A DNA stretch of 64,000 nt from Dinoroseobacter sp. (GTDB lineage Bacteria; Pseudomonadota; Alphaproteobacteria; Rhodobacterales; Rhodobacteraceae): assembly GCA_030066795.1 (NCBI GenBank), contig JASJAW010000043.1, positions 1 to 64,000 on the forward strand. Reading direction: 5' to 3'. Of the stretch, positions 1 to 8,256 are shown in pieces. The notes below the pieces were generated by a model. The model saw only the letters and a list, made by a program, of their open reading frames with translations. It was not told where the DNA came from and searched no databases. The first letter of the stretch is position 1, and each line of letters opens with the position of its first letter. The position numbers and the translations under genes were made by a program.

Positions 1-29
1 TATGGCGCATTGGGACCGGAGTGCTCGGT

Positions 30-863
30 ATGCGCCTCTTCATGGCCGTCGCGGCCGCGATATTTGTAACTGTGGCAGTGACGCCCAGCCAGCGCTTGGA
101 AGCGCAGGATCAGCCGCTTGAAAGCCTCGATACGCTCGATCAGGTGCGCGGTTGGCAGGCCGTCGGACGGATCGATATCGGTGGTCGCGGTTTTTGCACG
201 GGCACACTGATCACGTCCGACCTGGTTCTGACAGCCGCCCATTGCCTGTACAACAAACAGTCCGGACAGCGGGTGCGAACCTCGGATATCACGTTCAAGC
301 CGGGGTTGCGTAATGGACGCGCGGCTGCATTCCGGTCTGTGCGGCGCTCGGCGGTGCATCCTAAGTATTCTTTCGGGGACCCCGATACCATCAACCGCGT
401 AGCGACCGACATCGCGCTTCTAGAGCTTGCACGCCCGATCGTTCAGTCCGACATCACGCCTTTGCGGGTAGATCCGCAGAGGCGCTGGCTGCAGGAAGTC
501 GCTCTGGTGTCCTACGCGCGCGATCGGGAAGAAAGCCCGTCCCTGCAATCGCGCTGCCGCGTGTTGGAGCGGGAGGATGTGGTTCAGGTGCTGTCTTGCG
601 ACGTGGATTTCGGCGCCTCCGGAGCGCCGGTCATCGCCATGGTTGCGGGCCAGCCCCGGGTTGTGTCGGTGATTTCAGCCAAGTCGCTGTGGAAAGAAGA
701 ACGCGTGGCACTTGCCGTGAAGGTGGAGAGCGCGGTGGAAGACTTGCGTCCGCAGCTTCAGGACGACACGGGCACACGGCCCTTGGGCTCCCCCCGGATC
801 CGGACGCTCAACGAAGGCCGGGCGATGTCAGGTGGTGCAGGCGCGAAATTTGTGCGTCCCTAA
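30..863 (+). CDS. Secreted trypsin-like serine protease
   Basis: A chymotrypsin-fold serine endopeptidase of 277 aa, predicted to act in the periplasm or outside the cell. An N-terminal signal peptide runs to about residue 25 (hydrophobic AVAAAIFVTVAV). The triad is visible: His71 in LTAAHC, Asp127 in TDIALLEL and Ser198 in FGASGAP. The active-site motif is GASGAP rather than the classic GDSGGP, which is frequent in bacterial S1 family members. I chose ATG at 30; an in-frame GTG at 21 would add three residues. It stands alone upstream of hsp20. The substrate is unknown; a role in envelope protein turnover would be inference. Confidence 0.85.
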   Translation: MRLFMAVAAAIFVTVAVTPSQRLEAQDQPLESLDTLDQVRGWQAVGRIDIGGRGFCTGTLITSDLVLTAAHCLYNKQSGQRVRTSDITFKPGLRNGRAAAFRSVRRSAVHPKYSFGDPDTINRVATDIALLELARPIVQSDITPLRVDPQRRWLQEVALVSYARDREESPSLQSRCRVLEREDVVQVLSCDVDFGASGAPVIAMVAGQPRVVSVISAKSLWKEERVALAVKVESAVEDLRPQLQDDTGTRPLGSPRIRTLNEGRAMSGGAGAKFVRP

Positions 864-877
864 CTTCATTTTCCCCT

Positions 878-907
878 CTTGAAAGGCCGAAATCGGCTTC
901 CCACGTA
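878..907 (+). promoter_or_regulatory. Candidate heat-shock (RpoH) promoter of hsp20
   Basis: CTTGAA at 878-883 matches the -35 box of alphaproteobacterial RpoH promoters. About 16 nt later CCCACGTA (900-907) is a fair -10 candidate. It lies 112 nt upstream of the hsp20 start codon, leaving a long 5' leader. The match is by eye only. Confidence 0.4.
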
Positions 908-989
908 ACTGATGTCGGACGCCATTCCGGGTCCGATTGATCTGATCCCGGTCGCCCGGATGGGGGCCAAAGGAGACGATCAGGACATA

Positions 990-1014
990 TCGTTATCGCT
1001 TCCTGAGGAGGATG
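990..1014 (+). promoter_or_regulatory. ROSE-like RNA thermometer at the hsp20 ribosome-binding site
   Basis: UCGCU at 996-1000 stands eight nt before AGGA at 1009-1012, which is part of the Shine-Dalgarno GAGGAGGA (1005-1012). Pairing UC(G)CU with AGGA and bulging the G is the hallmark of ROSE elements, which mask the ribosome-binding site of small heat-shock genes at low temperature. The alphaproteobacterial hsp20 context fits. Upstream helices were not folded. Confidence 0.5.
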
Positions 1015-1018
1015 ACTC

Positions 1019-1480
1019 ATGCGAAACTTTGACCTCGCACCGCTTTACCGTGCCACTGTTGGCTACGATCGATTTGCAGATCTTGTGGACAGTGTTCTGC
1101 GCACCGAGGCTGGCAACCAGCCCAGCTACCCCCCGTTTAACATCGAAAAGACCGCCGATGATGCGTACCGCATTTCGATCGCTGCGGCCGGGTTCCGAGA
1201 AGAGGATCTGAATATCGAAGTGCGTGAAAACGCGCTGATCGTCTCCGCTAAGAAAGCCGAGATGGAAGACAAACGCACTTATCTGCATCGTGGCATCGCC
1301 AACCGGGCGTTCGAGCGCCGGTTCCATTTGGCTGACCACGTACGCGTAACCGGTGCCAAGCTTGAAAACGGCATGCTCGATATCGAGCTTGTGCGCGAGA
1401 TTCCGGAGGCTCTGAAGCCGCGCCGGATCGAGATCGCCGGTCCGTCGACCACCAAGGTCGTTGAAGGCACCACCGCCTAA
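1019..1480 (+). CDS. Small heat-shock protein, Hsp20/IbpA family
   Basis: ATP-independent holdase chaperone of 153 aa that binds unfolding proteins in the cytoplasm. The alpha-crystallin domain spans roughly residues 35-135, with the usual pattern ISIAAAGFREEDLNIEV, an ENALIVSAKK strand and the F(E)RRFHLADHV segment found in IbpA-type proteins. The start is set by the strong GAGGAGGA six nt upstream of ATG 1019. Upstream are a candidate RpoH promoter and a ROSE-like thermometer, so it is likely heat induced at both transcriptional and translational level. A perfect GC-rich terminator follows. Confidence 0.93.
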   Translation: MRNFDLAPLYRATVGYDRFADLVDSVLRTEAGNQPSYPPFNIEKTADDAYRISIAAAGFREEDLNIEVRENALIVSAKKAEMEDKRTYLHRGIANRAFERRFHLADHVRVTGAKLENGMLDIELVREIPEALKPRRIEIAGPSTTKVVEGTTA

Positions 1481-1503
1481 GCCCCGGCGAGAGGGACCCC
1501 GTG

Positions 1504-1529
1504 AGGCGCGCCATCCGGCGCGCCTTTTT
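1504..1529 (+). terminator. Rho-independent terminator of hsp20
   Basis: GGCGCGCC (1505-1512), loop ATCC, GGCGCGCC (1517-1524), then five T. It lies 24 nt after the hsp20 stop codon and in the plus orientation. Confidence 0.9.
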
Positions 1530-1537
1530 CGTGTCTG

Positions 1538-2230
1538 TCAGGTCAGGATCTCAAGTGGCTCAAGGTGTGGCAAGGTTAGAAATTCCGCGGTCAGGCGTTG
1601 CGCAAAGGCTTCCTGATCTGTTCCAACCGGCAGCCCGGTGTGCGCGCCCCGATCAATGACCCTGGGTTCGGCCAAAGCGCTCAGAAACCTGTTTAATGCT
1701 GCGATCGCGTTGTCTCTTGGCGGGCGCATCAGCATCAGCGCATGAGCAAGGATCGCTTTGCGTTTTGGGGCATTCCGACACCGTTTAATGCGCATGGCGG
1801 TTCCGGCGAATTTCAAACCGTTCAACTGCACGTTATGGGCCCCGTCGCAAAACGCGCCGGGTTGCCAGCCCCGGCTTGCGCCCGGTCCGAGGGCCGCCTC
1901 GATCGGGGTGCAGAGTGCGTCATACTCTTTGTCAATACTCACGTTGAGATCAGCCGGCGTGGCGTAGACATGGCTGACATTAACAATGCCCGGGCCTTGG
2001 GGGGTGACATCCCCGCCCGTTGCACGCAGGGACACCGGCCAGCCAGTGCGTGCGAGTTCTTCTGAAACCGCATCAAACGCCGGCAAAGTCGACATCTTGC
2101 GCGGTGCAACGAGGCTCTGCGGGCTCTGCCAGAACCAGAGAAATCGCGCGGCAGGGTTGGCCGCGACATGGGCCAGAAGCTCGGCCTCCCGCGCCAGCGC
2201 CGCCTCGGCCTCAAGCGTTGTGATGTCCAA
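1538..2230 (-). CDS. Lipoate/biotin-protein ligase family protein (LplA-like)
   Basis: A 230-aa member of the BPL/LplA/LipB fold. The acyl-binding loop RATGGDVTPQGPG corresponds to the RRxGGGAVxHD-type motif. LKFAGTAMRIKR corresponds to the K-x-x-G-x-A motif that carries the catalytic lysine of LplA, so the active site seems intact. It is shorter than LplA (about 340 aa) and lacks the C-terminal accessory domain. It starts 3 nt after the gabD stop codon, so the two are co-transcribed. Whether it moves lipoate, octanoate or another acyl group cannot be read from the sequence. Confidence 0.75.
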   Translation of the reverse strand: MDITTLEAEAALAREAELLAHVAANPAARFLWFWQSPQSLVAPRKMSTLPAFDAVSEELARTGWPVSLRATGGDVTPQGPGIVNVSHVYATPADLNVSIDKEYDALCTPIEAALGPGASRGWQPGAFCDGAHNVQLNGLKFAGTAMRIKRCRNAPKRKAILAHALMLMRPPRDNAIAALNRFLSALAEPRVIDRGAHTGLPVGTDQEAFAQRLTAEFLTLPHLEPLEILT

Positions 2231-2233
2231 AGC

Positions 2234-3712
2234 TCAGACCGACAGGCAGATGTATTTCATCTCCAGATACTCGTCGATCCCATGGTGCGAGCCCTCGCGA
2301 CCAAGTCCCGATTGCTTCACCCCCCCAAAGGGCGCAACCTCGGTCGAGATGATGCCGGTGTTCACCCCGACGATCCCGTATTCCAGCGCTTCGGAGACGC
2401 GAGTGACGCGGCTCATGTCCTTGGCGTAGAAATAGGCGGCCAGTCCGAAGATCGTGTCATTGGCGTTCGCGATCGCTTCTTCCTCGGTCTCGAACTTGAA
2501 GAGCGGCGCGACCGGGCCGAAGGTTTCCTCGTGGCTGACCTTCATCGCCTGAGTGATGCCGGTGGCAACGGTCGGCGTGAAGAATGTCCCGCCGAGCGGG
2601 TGCGCGGTGCCACCGGTCAGGATCGCGCCGCCTTGCGCGGTGATGTCGTCCAGATGGCTTTGCACTTTTTCCACCGCGTCGTCATTGATCAGCGGGCCGA
2701 TGGTCACGCCGTCCTCAAAGCCGTCGCCGACCTGCAAGGCCTCAACAGCCTTGGCGAGTTTCTCGGCAAAGGCATCGTAGACGCCCGCTTGCACGTAGAT
2801 GCGGTTGGCGCAGACGCAGGTCTGGCCCGCATTGCGGAACTTGCAGGCCATTGCGCCCACAACCGCTTCGTCCAGATCAGCGTCGTCGAACACGATGAAG
2901 GGTGCATTTCCTCCCAGCTCCATAGAGCATTTCTTCACCTGATCCGCGGACTGGCGCAGCAGGATGCGCCCGACCTCGGTGGAGCCGGTGAAGGTGATCT
3001 TGCGCACGATCGGGTTTTCGGTGAGCTCCTTGCCGACCTCGACCCCGCTGGAGGCGGGCAGAACCGAGAACAGTCCCTTGGGAATGCCCGCGCGGTCTGC
3101 GAGCACGCCAAGCGCCAGCGCCGACAGCGGCGTGTCTTCGGCCGGTTTCGACAGGAAGGCGCAGCCGGCGGCAAAGGCTGGCGCGGCTTTGCGGGTGATC
3201 ATCGCGTTGGGGAAGTTCCAGGGCGTAATTGCACCGACAACACCCACGGGCTGCTTGATGACCTGAATACGCTTGTCGGGCATGTGGCCGGGGATCGTCT
3301 CGCCATAGATGCGCTTGGCTTCCTCGGCAAACCACTCAACGAAGGACGCGCCATAGGCGATCTCTCCCCGTGCCTCAGCCAGCGGTTTGCCCATCTCGGC
3401 GGTCAGGATCTTGGCCAGATCTTCCTGATTTTCCATCATCAGCTCGAACCAGCGGCGCAGCACGTTTGCGCGGTCCTTGGCTGTGCGGGCGGCCCAGGCC
3501 TTCTGGGCAGGTTCTGCGGCTGCGATGGCACGGGCAACCTCAGCCCGGCCCAGATCGGGCACTTCAGCAATCACATCGCCCCGTGCGGGGTTGCGCACGG
3601 CGAAGGTGGCGCCATTGTCGGCGTCAGCCCAGTCGCCCGCGACATAGGCCTTGGTCGCCAGAAGCTCCGGATCGGAAAGCTGGCTGCGCAGATCGGTGAT
3701 GGTGTCGAGCAT
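2234..3712 (-). CDS. gabD: NAD(P)-dependent succinate-semialdehyde dehydrogenase
   Basis: Oxidises succinate semialdehyde to succinate, closing the GABA shunt into the TCA cycle. Aldehyde dehydrogenase superfamily, 492 aa, full length. The Rossmann segment has ITPWNFPNAM and FTGSTEVGR; the general base is Glu265 in MELGGNAP and the nucleophile is Cys299 in AGQTCVC. The second cysteine two residues on is also present in human SSADH, where the pair forms a redox switch. I use ATG 3712, preceded by GGAGGGGAGGG; the open frame extends 21 codons further without support. It shares a short divergent promoter region with the hydrolase at 3790. Confidence 0.92.
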   Translation of the reverse strand: MLDTITDLRSQLSDPELLATKAYVAGDWADADNGATFAVRNPARGDVIAEVPDLGRAEVARAIAAAEPAQKAWAARTAKDRANVLRRWFELMMENQEDLAKILTAEMGKPLAEARGEIAYGASFVEWFAEEAKRIYGETIPGHMPDKRIQVIKQPVGVVGAITPWNFPNAMITRKAAPAFAAGCAFLSKPAEDTPLSALALGVLADRAGIPKGLFSVLPASSGVEVGKELTENPIVRKITFTGSTEVGRILLRQSADQVKKCSMELGGNAPFIVFDDADLDEAVVGAMACKFRNAGQTCVCANRIYVQAGVYDAFAEKLAKAVEALQVGDGFEDGVTIGPLINDDAVEKVQSHLDDITAQGGAILTGGTAHPLGGTFFTPTVATGITQAMKVSHEETFGPVAPLFKFETEEEAIANANDTIFGLAAYFYAKDMSRVTRVSEALEYGIVGVNTGIISTEVAPFGGVKQSGLGREGSHHGIDEYLEMKYICLSV

Positions 3713-3789
3713 TCTGGACCCTCCCCTCCAAGTCGTCCTATGACCTGACCTAACGCGGGCGATCAGCCGCGACAAGCGGGAGGGCGCAG

Positions 3790-4560
3790 ATGGATTGGGA
3801 TGCAGCCTATAACAATGCCGACTATATCCCCGGTGCGCAGGAGTTCATTGCGCGGTGGGAGCGGGACGCCGCCGCGTTTCGCGCGGGCGCGCGGGCGGAA
3901 CTGGACATCGTGTACGGGCCCCATCCGCGGGAAGCGTTCGATCTGTTTCTTCCGGAAGACGCACCAAAGGGCTTAGTCGTCTTCGTCCATGGCGGCTACT
4001 GGCTGCGGTTCGACAGAAGCTATTGGTCCCATTTCGCTTCAGGGCCGCTGGCGAAGGGCTGGGCGGTGGCGATGCCGTCCTATCCGCTATGTCCCGAAGC
4101 GACGCTCCCCCAGATCACCGGTGCAATTGCCCGCGCTATCTCCGCCGCCGCCGACCGGGTTGCCGGGCCGATCCGCCTAACGGGGCATTCGGCGGGCGGC
4201 CATCTTGTGGCGCGGATGCCGGCGGTCTTGCCCGCCGCAGCCATGGACCAGGTCGCCCGGATCGTGCCAATCTCTCCGGTCTCGGATCTCCGCCCACTGA
4301 TGAACACCGCGATGCGACAGACCCTGCATCTCGACGAAGCGGTCTGTGCAGCCGAAAGCCCGGCGCTGCACCCCGCTCCGCATATACCTGTGACTGTCTG
4401 GGTCGGTGCGGAAGAACGCCCCGTTTTCCTTGATCAGGCCCGCTGGCTGGCGGAGGCGTGGGGGGGCGCCCACCGGATCGATCCCGGGCGGCACCATTTC
4501 GATGTCATTGATGGATTGCGCGACGCGGAAAGTCCGCTGACGCGGGCTGTTCTTCGCTAG
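3790..4560 (+). CDS. Alpha/beta hydrolase, arylformamidase-like esterase
   Basis: A 256-aa serine hydrolase with the oxyanion motif HGGYW (about residues 67-71) and nucleophile elbow GHSAGGH, followed by a late Asp and His (GRHHFDVI). HGGYW is typical of kynurenine formamidase-like esterases, but no other tryptophan-degradation gene is nearby, so the substrate stays open. The gene diverges from gabD 77 nt away and ends in a 4-bp overlap with the convergent exported protein at 4557. Confidence 0.75.
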   Translation: MDWDAAYNNADYIPGAQEFIARWERDAAAFRAGARAELDIVYGPHPREAFDLFLPEDAPKGLVVFVHGGYWLRFDRSYWSHFASGPLAKGWAVAMPSYPLCPEATLPQITGAIARAISAAADRVAGPIRLTGHSAGGHLVARMPAVLPAAAMDQVARIVPISPVSDLRPLMNTAMRQTLHLDEAVCAAESPALHPAPHIPVTVWVGAEERPVFLDQARWLAEAWGGAHRIDPGRHHFDVIDGLRDAESPLTRAVLR

Positions 4561-5111
4561 CTGCCGAAGCTCGCGAGCGCTGCGAAGTCCATACCTTCTA
4601 GCATCTGCACCACAAGGTCCGGATTGCCGCCTGAGACCTGGATAAGAATGCGGTTTCCGACAAGACCCATGATCTCGTCGTCTTGCGCAACGAACTTCTC
4701 TCGCCCAACCCGGATCATGCGACCGCCCATAAGTCCCGCATTCGCGAGCATCGGCGCCATGCTTGCGACCATGGGATTGTCGGCCATGAGCGTCACCGAA
4801 AAGCGTTCGCCGCCGCCGGAATACTCCGCAGACGCCCCCACGCCACCGCCCATGAAGGCCATGCCCGCGGCAAACTCGGTATCTACCTCGCGGCTCCAAC
4901 CGTCGGGTGCTTCCGGCAGGAAAGCGCTCAGGTCTTCGGTCTTCATCGCCTTCAGAAGCTGGGTGGCATAGGCGAGTTCTTCGAGGGCGTACTGCCTGTC
5001 GCCGTCTTTATAGGCCTGCAAGGCGGACTCGATCGCGTCGGTCACATCGTCGCTTGCGGCGGGCCCGGCGATGAACATCGTTGCTGCGGCGGCTATCAGA
5101 AAAGGTCTCAT
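4557..5111 (-). CDS. Exported protein of unknown function
   Basis: 184 aa with a clear signal peptide (MRPFLIAAAATMFIAGPAAS, cleavage near residue 20). The mature part starts with a helical stretch rich in Ala, Glu and Leu, followed by a region rich in Gly and Met (MAFMGGGVGAS, MLANAGLMGGRM). The C-terminal half looks like alternating beta segments. I do not recognise the family. I chose ATG 5111, which begins the signal peptide; the open frame runs on to 5261 but overlaps the P1 peptidase gene. It is therefore probably periplasmic. Confidence 0.7.
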   Translation of the reverse strand: MRPFLIAAAATMFIAGPAASDDVTDAIESALQAYKDGDRQYALEELAYATQLLKAMKTEDLSAFLPEAPDGWSREVDTEFAAGMAFMGGGVGASAEYSGGGERFSVTLMADNPMVASMAPMLANAGLMGGRMIRVGREKFVAQDDEIMGLVGNRILIQVSGGNPDLVVQMLEGMDFAALASFGS

Positions 5112-5167
5112 AAAACGTCTCGAACTTAAGAAAATCACAGAAAGCATACCGAGCCACGCGCGACCTA

Positions 5168-6142
5168 TCAATCGCCATAGAGGTCCTGCCATGTTGGCAG
5201 GCTGTCGCCCGGTGCAGCTGTCGCGGCAAAAACCCCACGCGCGATCGCCCGGGACAGGCAACAGGCGGCCGCATGTCCCAGTTGGACCGGATCACAAGGT
5301 CCGCGTGTGCCTGTGGCCGCAGCGAAAACCAAATCCCCGTCGTAAGGCGTGTGCGAGGGCACCAGCGCCCGTGCCATTCCGTCATGCGCCGCGACTGCCA
5401 TTCTGGTCGCTTCAGCCTGGGTGAGCGTCGCATCGGTCGCAACAATCGCGATGGTCGTTGCGCCCTCCAGCCCCTTGATACTCGGAGGCGTGGCGGGATC
5501 AGGTGGCGCGAAGCCCCGCCCGCCGAGTTCGTCGTTCAGTTCGAAGGCGGCCGCCCAGAACTGACCGGTTTCCGGATTGATGGCCGACCCTAGAGCGTTC
5601 ACGGCCACAAGCGCGCCCACGGTTGTCCCATCCGCAAGCACGGCCGAGGCGCTGCCCAAGCCGCCTTTGAGCGTTGCGGTGGTGGCACCGGTCCCGGCGC
5701 CAACCGAGCCCAGGGAAAACCCCGGGCCTGCGCTTGCGAGGGCTGTGTGGCCCAAAGCGGGATAGGGGTTTTCGGCCCAGTCCTTGCGTCCGCCATTCAG
5801 CAGGTCGAACAGGATCGCCGCGGGCACGATCGGCACGCGCTGGCCGCCCACATCGAAACCCCGGCCCTGTGCCCGCAAGGCGTCCGTCACACCAGAGGCG
5901 GCCGACAATCCAAGGGCTGAGCCACCCGACAGAACCAGCGCATCAACTTCCTGAACCAGCTTGTCCGGGGCCAGCAGGTCCGTCTCGCGTGTGCCCGGCG
6001 CGCCGCCCATCACATGCACCGCAGCTGTGAACGGCGCGTCTGCCGTCAGCACCGTGACACCGGTCTTCACGGTTGCGTCCTGCGCGTTCCCGACGTTCAG
6101 CCCGGTGACATCCGTGATCAGGTTGCGCGGCCCCGGTGTCAT
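5168..6142 (-). CDS. P1-family (DmpA/NylC-type, S58) peptidase
   Basis: A 324-aa N-terminal-nucleophile hydrolase of the DmpA fold; members are aminopeptidases or amide-bond hydrolases that autocleave into two chains. Recognisable blocks are ITDVTGLNVGNAQD at the N-terminus, VLSGGSALGLSAASGV, the glycine-rich GAGTGATTATLKGGLGSAS and a later VGALVAVNALG. The ATG overlaps the stop of the 104-aa gene upstream (ATGA), so it is the third gene of an SDR / small protein / peptidase operon. The substrate is unknown. Confidence 0.83.
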   Translation of the reverse strand: MTPGPRNLITDVTGLNVGNAQDATVKTGVTVLTADAPFTAAVHVMGGAPGTRETDLLAPDKLVQEVDALVLSGGSALGLSAASGVTDALRAQGRGFDVGGQRVPIVPAAILFDLLNGGRKDWAENPYPALGHTALASAGPGFSLGSVGAGTGATTATLKGGLGSASAVLADGTTVGALVAVNALGSAINPETGQFWAAAFELNDELGGRGFAPPDPATPPSIKGLEGATTIAIVATDATLTQAEATRMAVAAHDGMARALVPSHTPYDGDLVFAAATGTRGPCDPVQLGHAAACCLSRAIARGVFAATAAPGDSLPTWQDLYGD

Positions 6143-6453
6143 GGGGCGGCCCTCAGCAGCGTTCCGGGAAAGACACCGAGCGTCCGTAGCCGTGCGCTGC
6201 CTTCGAATGTGCCAGCTTTCGGCAGGAACAGAACGCAGGTGTCGTCGTCTTCAAGCGCGACGAGAATCTTCGTTACCGTTTCGGGGTCGAAATACCCGCC
6301 AAGCCGCGCGCGCAAACCGCTCCCCTGGCAGACCTCGACATGATCCAGATCGAGCCCGGCGGCCTCGTCCAGCAGATGCGCAAAGACGAGTGGTTGCGAG
6401 GCGAACGCCCCCGAAAACACCGTGATTTCGGCCGGTGCGCGGATCGCCGTCAT
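6139..6453 (-). CDS. Small conserved-looking protein in SDR-peptidase operon
   Basis: 104 aa, no signal peptide or membrane segment, no family I recognise. The sequence alternates short beta-like and helical stretches (ITVFSGAFASQPLVFAHLLD, VTKILVALEDDDTCVLFLP). Both ends overlap their neighbours by ATGA: the start with the SDR stop codon at 6450 and the stop with the start of the P1 peptidase. This double translational coupling argues that it is a real gene functioning with the two enzymes. Start chosen at ATG 6453. Confidence 0.65.
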   Translation of the reverse strand: MTAIRAPAEITVFSGAFASQPLVFAHLLDEAAGLDLDHVEVCQGSGLRARLGGYFDPETVTKILVALEDDDTCVLFLPKAGTFEGSARLRTLGVFPGTLLRAAP

Positions 6454-7178
6454 ATGCAGCGACCTCCATCCACTTCCATCACCACGCCGGTGATCATGCT
6501 GGCTTCGTCCGAACACAGATAGCAGGCCGCATTGCCCAAATCCTCGGGTTGCGAGAACCGTCCGATCGGGATGGTCGACAGGAACTTGGCGCGCATCTCG
6601 GGGGTGTCTTCGCCCAGAAAGGACGCCAGCAGCGGGGTCTCGCCCGCGACCGGAGCGAGGGCATTCACGCGCACACCAGCTGGTGCCAGTTCCACCGCCA
6701 TGGCCTTGGTTGCCGTGATCATCCAGCCTTTGGAGGCGTTGTACCAGTTGAGCTTCGGCCGCGGGCTGACGCCGGCTGTCGAGGCCACGTTCAGGATTGC
6801 TCCGCTACCGCGCGCCTTCATGCCGGGCACGAAGGCACGCGCGGTGAGATAGACAGACTTGGCGTTCACGGCCAGCACGCGGTCAAACTCGTCCTCCGTG
6901 ACATCCTCCATCGGTTTCGGCAAATGGGTGATCCCGGCATTGTTGATCAGGATATCCGGCACGCTGGTCTGCGCGGCCATGGCCGCCACGCTCACACCGT
7001 CTGCGACGTCGACGGTCACCGCTTTGCCGCCGACTTCGGACGCAACCGCCGCTGCGGCTTCCGCGTTGATATCGGCCACCCAGACCACTGCACCTTCGGC
7101 CGCAAACTTCCGCACAATCCCGGCGCCAAACCCGGACGCGCCGCCGGTGACAATGGCTGTCTTTCCCTCAAGTCTCAT
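6450..7178 (-). CDS. Short-chain dehydrogenase/reductase (3-oxoacyl-ACP reductase-like)
   Basis: Cytosolic NAD(P)-dependent oxidoreductase, 242 aa, classical SDR. Visible are the cofactor motif TGGASGFGAG (residues 12-21), the acidic residue VADIN that favours NAD(H), NNAG, the catalytic Ser in ILNVAS, and Tyr-x-x-x-Lys in YNASK. The C-terminal VVMEVDGGRCI is typical. ATG 7178 is preceded by CGGAGGGG; the upstream in-frame extension lacks support. First gene of the operon with the 104-aa protein and P1 peptidase. Substrate unknown. Confidence 0.85.
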   Translation of the reverse strand: MRLEGKTAIVTGGASGFGAGIVRKFAAEGAVVWVADINAEAAAAVASEVGGKAVTVDVADGVSVAAMAAQTSVPDILINNAGITHLPKPMEDVTEDEFDRVLAVNAKSVYLTARAFVPGMKARGSGAILNVASTAGVSPRPKLNWYNASKGWMITATKAMAVELAPAGVRVNALAPVAGETPLLASFLGEDTPEMRAKFLSTIPIGRFSQPEDLGNAACYLCSDEASMITGVVMEVDGGRCI

Positions 7179-7396
7179 GTAATTCCCCTCCGCGATGCAG
7201 ATGGTGCCGTCCGCTTTGAGAAGGTGCAAGTCTCGCTTGTCAATCGTGGCTGTCGCAAGGACCAGCCAACCGATACCTCCGGCAGAGCCCCAAGTTTGTT
7301 TGCAGCCCTGTTCGCGTTGGTGTCTCGGCGTGGTTGGTCCCTGAGCCTCCGGTTGGACTGTCGGTGCACAGCATGCATCCGCACGGCGGCGCGGTC

Positions 7397-8095
7397 CTAT
7401 GCCAATGCGGTCCCGTCCACATCGGCATAGGCCGATTGCGGAAGCCATCTGTCCATCGTTTTGGCAATCTGGGCATCACCACTGAGGAACATGTGCCCAC
7501 GGTCCACCTCTCGCGCCACGTTTGAACGGGCCATAAGCAGGCTGCTCATAGATGCGGGCGTGGTTTCGACGTAGAGATCGACGTCGAAGCCGGGCACAGC
7601 CGTACAAAGCTCGACAGTTCTTCCAGGTCGCACAACCAACCAGTAGGTGTCCAGGCTCTCATCATGGTCCCGGAAGTGGAAGCGGATGACCACCCGCCTC
7701 TGGGGGAGTTCCGCGACGCAAACTTCGCGGCGGACTTTCCACATCAAGGCTGGCAAATCGGTATGGCTCGCGGCTATTTCAGCGTCGATGTGGCGTTGAG
7801 CCCAGACAGCCAGCGCGTTCAGAGCAGGTTCCAGATCCATTGCCATGTCTGTTCTGACGTAACTCACATGTCCGGTAGCCCGGTCTTCTATGCGTTCGAC
7901 CAGTCCTTTGTCTTGAAGCTCTTTCAAGCGTTTCGACAGCAAGGCGGACGAGATGTTTCCGACGCCGCGGCGGATGTCGCCGAACCGGCTTGAGCCGGAC
8001 CAGATCTCGGTCAGGATCGGGATTGTCCATCTTGGCTCAAGCATCTCGCACGCCTTGATGATCGGGCAGGTAATTCCGTACGGTCCTGTGCTCAT
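7397..8095 (-). CDS. HxlR-family transcriptional regulator with C-terminal sterol-carrier-like domain
   Basis: DNA-binding repressor or activator of 232 aa. The N-terminal winged-helix HxlR domain (residues 1-105) begins with CPIIKACEMLEPRWTIPIL and contains RFGDIRRGVGNISSALLSKR; Cys10 is the position often redox-sensitive in this family. The C-terminal ~110 residues resemble an SCP2-like ligand-binding domain, a common fusion. It lies 218 nt upstream of the SDR operon on the same strand, so it may control it; that is inference. The 218-nt gap between them shows nothing else I can name. Confidence 0.8.
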   Translation of the reverse strand: MSTGPYGITCPIIKACEMLEPRWTIPILTEIWSGSSRFGDIRRGVGNISSALLSKRLKELQDKGLVERIEDRATGHVSYVRTDMAMDLEPALNALAVWAQRHIDAEIAASHTDLPALMWKVRREVCVAELPQRRVVIRFHFRDHDESLDTYWLVVRPGRTVELCTAVPGFDVDLYVETTPASMSSLLMARSNVAREVDRGHMFLSGDAQIAKTMDRWLPQSAYADVDGTALA

Positions 8096-8256
8096 GCCAA
8101 TCTCCTGCCAACAGGGTACGCGGCCCTACTTGGAAGCGCCAGTTCAGAAAATGAAGCGTCCTGATCGCTTTCCTGCACTCCCCGAAATGGCCCGCTGCGG
8201 GTCAGTCTTCTCGCATGTCTTTGCTGCGGTGAATGCAGCCCAAAGGGAGAAGAGAA

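Noticed and set aside
2168..3748. Long plus-strand frame (526 codons) opposite gabD
   Set aside because: It is a shadow of gabD; its translation is Arg/His/Gly-rich without any family motif, while the minus-strand frame has the complete aldehyde dehydrogenase signature.
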